Shown in pieces: positions 61,365 to 64,000 of a stretch of DNA of 64,000 bases; within the stretch, counting starts at the first letter, position 1, and each line of letters opens with the position of its first letter. Under the pieces are notes generated by a model that ran no database searches, was not told where the DNA came from, and worked only from the letters and a program-made list of their open reading frames with translations. A program made the translations under genes and the position numbers. Origin of the DNA: Candidatus Aalborgicola danicus (GTDB taxonomy: Bacteria > Pseudomonadota > Gammaproteobacteria > Burkholderiales > Burkholderiaceae_C); NCBI GenBank assembly GCA_016703945.1, contig JADJBC010000003.1:62001-126000 (forward strand). Reading direction: 5' to 3'.

Positions 61365-62573
61365 ATGACGCCACAAGAGCGCCGCTCCAGCGCCTCGCTG
61401 GCGTTCATTTTTGCGCTGCGCATGCTGGGGCTGTTTTTGGTGTTGCCGGTGTTTTCGCTTGAGGCGCGCAACTACCCGGGTGGGGACGACCCGGCACTGG
61501 TGGGACTGGCCATGGGTATTTATGGGCTGACCCAGGGGTTTTTGCAGATTCCTTTTGGCGTGGCTTCTGACCGCTATGGCCGCAAACGGGTCATGGTGAT
61601 CGGCCTTGGCATCTTTGCTCTGGGCAGTGCCATGGCCGCGTTAGCGCCGACCATGGCATGGCTGGTGGCCGGGCGCGCATTACAAGGTGCGGGGGCTATT
61701 TCAGCAGCGGTTACCGCGCTGTTGGCCGACCAAACCCGTGATGCGGTGCGCACCAAGGCCATGGCCATGGTGGGTGCCAGTATCGGTTTGATGTTTGCGG
61801 TGTCCCTGGTGTTGTCGCCACTGCTGAATGCGGTATTTGGCTTGAGCGGCATGTTTGCCCTGACGGCCACACTGGCCATCGCCGGCATCGCCGTCGTGCT
61901 GTGGTGGGTCCCCCAAGAGCCAGCCAAACACGCGCAACATATGCCTGCCAGTTTGGGTACCAGTCTTGTCGCGGTGCTGCGTCAGGCGTCTTTGGTACGG
62001 CTGTATTTTGGTGTTTTTATGCTGCACGCCGTGCAGTTGGCCATGTGGGTGGCTCTGCCTGCCATGCTGGTACGAGCCGGGCTCGAAAAAGACCACCAAT
62101 GGTGGGTTTATCTGCCGGCGGTACTGGGGTCCTTTTTTGTGATGGGGGCAACACTGTTTCCGCTGGAAAAGCGCGGTTATCTGCGGGCCGTTTTTCTAGG
62201 CTCGGTGGGCTTGATCGGGCTGGTTCAGGTCGGCCTGATGGTTGTCATATCGGGCGTGCCCACCATCACCGGGCTGGCGCTATTGCTGTTTGTGTTCTTT
62301 TGTGGCTTCAATGTGTTGGAGGCCAGCCAACCCAGCATGGCGTCACGTTTTGCGCCGGTCCATGCGCGCGGCTCGGCACTTGGGGTTTACAACAGTTTGC
62401 AATCACTGGGCTTTTTCACCGGAGGTGTCGTTGGTGGATGGCTGGTGAAGGCATACGGGCCACAGGTGTTGTTTGCTGTGTGTGCGCTGGCGATGGTGGC
62501 CTGGCTGCTGGTCGCATGGCCAATGCAGGCGCCCAAGGCGGCCACAACCACGGAGCCACCCAAGGCCGGATAA
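61365..62573 (+). CDS. MFS transporter (YajR-like)
   Basis: The 402-residue protein has 12 transmembrane helices. Hallmarks are the N-terminal GLTQGFLQIPFGVASDRYGRKRVMVIGLGIFALGS with the MFS motif A (DRYGRKR), and GRALQGAGAISAAVTALLADQTRD. The pattern fits the YajR branch (drug or sugar efflux-type, without the C-terminal extension of E. coli YajR). The substrate is unknown. The start MTPQERR is used; the upstream frame overlaps the DUF1272 gene. ssb follows 47 bp later. Confidence 0.9.
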   Translation: MTPQERRSSASLAFIFALRMLGLFLVLPVFSLEARNYPGGDDPALVGLAMGIYGLTQGFLQIPFGVASDRYGRKRVMVIGLGIFALGSAMAALAPTMAWLVAGRALQGAGAISAAVTALLADQTRDAVRTKAMAMVGASIGLMFAVSLVLSPLLNAVFGLSGMFALTATLAIAGIAVVLWWVPQEPAKHAQHMPASLGTSLVAVLRQASLVRLYFGVFMLHAVQLAMWVALPAMLVRAGLEKDHQWWVYLPAVLGSFFVMGATLFPLEKRGYLRAVFLGSVGLIGLVQVGLMVVISGVPTITGLALLLFVFFCGFNVLEASQPSMASRFAPVHARGSALGVYNSLQSLGFFTGGVVGGWLVKAYGPQVLFAVCALAMVAWLLVAWPMQAPKAATTTEPPKAG

Positions 62574-62620
62574 ACTCAGCCACCGCGAGACTGCGCTGGC
62601 TTTAACCCAAGAGGAACACC

Positions 62621-63121
62621 ATGGCATCAGTGAACAAAGTCATTTTGGTCGGCAATTGTGGACGCGACCCTGAAATCCGCTACCTGCCGTCCGGTCAAGC
62701 TGTAGCCAATGTCAGTGTGGCCACCAGTACCCGCCGCAAGGACAAGAACACCGGGGAGAGCATTGAGTCCACTGAGTGGCACCGTGTTACCTTTTACGAC
62801 CGTTTGGCTGAAATCGCCGGCGAATACGTAAGAAAAGGACGTCCCATTTATGTAGAAGGCCGTCTGAAATACGGTAAATACACCGACCAGTCTGGCGTCG
62901 AAAAGAACACGGTCGACATCATCGCCACCGAGTTGCAATTGCTGGGTGGACGCGAAGGAATGGGCGGCCCCGGCGACGGCGATGAGGGCGCTGCACCGCC
63001 TCGGCGCATGGCACCGGCCGCAGCGCCGCGTCCGGCGGCTGCGGCCCCTGCGCCACGCCAGGCGCCTCCACCACGTCCAGCCACCGGCTTTGATGATATG
63101 GACGACGACATCCCTATTTAA
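62621..63121 (+). CDS. ssb: Single-stranded DNA-binding protein
   Basis: The 166-residue protein has the OB-fold: MASVNKVILVGNCGRDPEIRYLPSGQAVANVSVATSTR, EWHRVTFYDRLAEIAGEYVRKGRPIYVEGRLKYGKY. A Gly/Ala/Pro-rich linker follows. The C-terminal acidic tip DDMDDDIPI normally ends in DDDIPF in bacteria; here the last residue is Ile (codon ATT before TAA). The tip binds many repair proteins through its terminal Phe, so this is a notable change. A good SD (AGAGGAACACC) precedes the start. Confidence 0.95.
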   Translation: MASVNKVILVGNCGRDPEIRYLPSGQAVANVSVATSTRRKDKNTGESIESTEWHRVTFYDRLAEIAGEYVRKGRPIYVEGRLKYGKYTDQSGVEKNTVDIIATELQLLGGREGMGGPGDGDEGAAPPRRMAPAAAPRPAAAAPAPRQAPPPRPATGFDDMDDDIPI

Positions 63122-63244
63122 GGCCTAGTCAGATTGAGTAATAACCGTCGGCCCGCCGCGGTCTGAGGGCCCGCCTGCGGTGACGGCGAGGCGGTCTGCT
63201 GTGTAAGCAAGTCGTCAGTCAACACTTCTATGCTGCACTGCAAC

Positions 63245-63592
63245 ATGAACGTTTCCCTCAGCATTCAACTAGGTTTAGACGATTTGATCGCCGACCTGGA
63301 CCATGCACGCAAATGCGGTGAACTCGGCCGACTGGCTTTGCTGGCCTATTGCGATGCACGCAGTTGGGCACGTCAAGCAGGAGTTTTGTCAGTCGCTGAG
63401 TATTCGATGGCGATGTTCAGTGAGGAACCACACCAGAGCCGTGAAGTCTTTCTTGTTCGTGTTGATCACCTGATTGAAGAATTGAAGCGCGTCCGAGACT
63501 CGCTCGCGGTCGCGGGGGATCAACCCGGATCGCGCAAGCTCAGCCCGCCCGCCTATCAACCGGCTGCAAGTTTTTCACATTTCGCAAGATAG
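63245..63592 (+). CDS. Small hypothetical protein
   Basis: The product (about 115 residues from the ATG at 63245) has a helical body (DDLIADLDHARKCGELGRLALLAYCDARSWARQAGVL, VDHLIEELKRVRDSL) and a polar tail. I know no family. A start at 63230 adds five residues. No clear SD. It lies alone between ssb and the phasin gene. The helical character and length fit a real small cytosolic protein, but this is not certain. Confidence 0.5.
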   Translation: MNVSLSIQLGLDDLIADLDHARKCGELGRLALLAYCDARSWARQAGVLSVAEYSMAMFSEEPHQSREVFLVRVDHLIEELKRVRDSLAVAGDQPGSRKLSPPAYQPAASFSHFAR

Positions 63593-63690
63593 CGTCATCA
63601 GGCTCGTGTGAGCCGCCAACCACATTCTCCAGGAGGACGTGGCGTCCCGGTAACTGAAAAAGATGCACAGGTCTGCCTTTTGATTGATAA

Positions 63691-63706
63691 TTGCTGCACC
63701 GCAACA
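63691..63706. promoter_or_regulatory. Putative PhaR-like operator upstream of phasin gene
   Basis: TTGCTGCACCGCAACA has TTGC and GCAA arms. Similar TGC-rich palindromes lie before phasin genes in Betaproteobacteria, where PhaR represses them when no polymer granules are present. It is 20 bp before the phasin start. Assignment rests on the pattern and context only. Confidence 0.4.
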
Positions 63707-63725
63707 TTTATACAAAGGATCCGCC

Positions 63726-64000
63726 ATGTTCAAGAACACCCCATTCGAAGCAATCGCAAAAACCCTGTCTGAATCTGCGCCAAAGTTCGACCCGGCAGCC
63801 ATGCAGCAGGCCATCCGGCCAGTACAGGACAACCTGAAAGCCTGGGCTGATCTAGCCCAGAGCCAGGCAAGCGAAGCACAAGCCGCCCTCTTGGAAACCG
63901 TGGAAGCGGTTAAGAGTGCTAAAGACCCGCAGGCAGCATTTGAGGCTTTCAAATCCTCATCCGAAGCCGCCATGGCCATGTTCGCCAAAAACCTCAAAGA
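63726..64000 (+). CDS. Phasin family protein (cut by window edge)
   Basis: The first 91 codons are in the window; the gene runs off the right edge. The N-terminus MFKNTPFEAIAKTLSESAP and a long amphipathic helix rich in A, Q and E (AWADLAQSQASEAQAALLETVEAVKSAKDPQAAFEAF) match PHA granule-associated phasins. These coat polyhydroxyalkanoate granules. The start has AAAGGAT upstream. A possible PhaR site lies before it. It was identified by direct translation. Confidence 0.75.
   Translation, partial: MFKNTPFEAIAKTLSESAPKFDPAAMQQAIRPVQDNLKAWADLAQSQASEAQAALLETVEAVKSAKDPQAAFEAFKSSSEAAMAMFAKNLK

Overview
The window looks like a chromosomal segment of a betaproteobacterium of the family Comamonadaceae, closest in feel to Rhodoferax and its relatives. 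This rests on gene content and order (glnE/yhdP/nitrilase, tsaB-rimI-uracil-DNA glycosylase, purE-purK, exeA-gspB), on GC-rich codon usage, on a phasin gene, and on two kinds of Comamonadaceae-type intergenic repeat. No rRNA, tRNA, CRISPR array or prophage was seen. Most of the window is housekeeping: purine and pyrimidine synthesis (purC, purE, purK, pyrF), glycolysis (fba, pyk), nitrogen control (glnE), t6A tRNA modification (a Sua5/TsaC protein and tsaB), DNA repair and replication (uvrA, family 4 UDG, ssb, a DnaQ-like exonuclease) and envelope functions (mltA, dacB, yhdP, ompW).

Layout. 1-1680: a lower-GC patch of small unknown genes separated by two or three attC-like sites, read here as a fragment of an integron cassette array without a visible integrase. 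1686-8333: macro-domain protein, a periplasmic cytochrome c/ankyrin/DUF411 cluster, a frameshifted secreted repeat protein, and purC coupled to a helical-repeat protein. 8341-13318: a vapBC toxin-antitoxin pair with a clear operator, fba, pyk and a REC-GGDEF protein. 13319-27092: methyltransferase, large secreted protein, class V aminotransferase, heptose-1-P adenylyltransferase, glnE, yhdP-nitrilase and mltA. 27093-30274: mobile-element graveyard (ISAs1-family remnant, group II intron). 30275-41726: DUF2306 protein, hydrolase/LysR pair, ybbN-like thioredoxin, purEK, Sua5, exeA/gspB, ompW and an SGNH esterase. 41961-54651: dacB, BNR propeller protein, EamA transporter, tsaB-rimI-udg, pyrF, two GSTs and a soluble TPR-GAF histidine kinase. 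54770-64000: uvrA, an RsbU/RsbW/STAS partner-switching operon, exonuclease, DUF1272, MFS transporter, ssb and the start of a phasin gene.

The most interesting signal is a dispersed repeat of about 45-55 bp, found in about eleven copies on both strands. Its head is a small palindrome (GCTAC-AAAAT-AGTAGC type) and its tail is ACGAGGGCTA-n-GGCC. Several copies lie inside reading frames without breaking them: one adds about 17 residues to UvrA, two lie in the Sua5 protein, one forms the C-terminus of the EamA transporter and one forms most of the N-terminus of a helical-repeat protein. Others supply a stop codon or a Shine-Dalgarno-like sequence. A separate tandem pair of REP-like hairpins ends six bases before the purE start codon.

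Limits: everything here was read by eye from sequence. Family names rest on remembered motifs, start codons on SD sequences and signal peptides, and repeat edges are approximate by a few bases.
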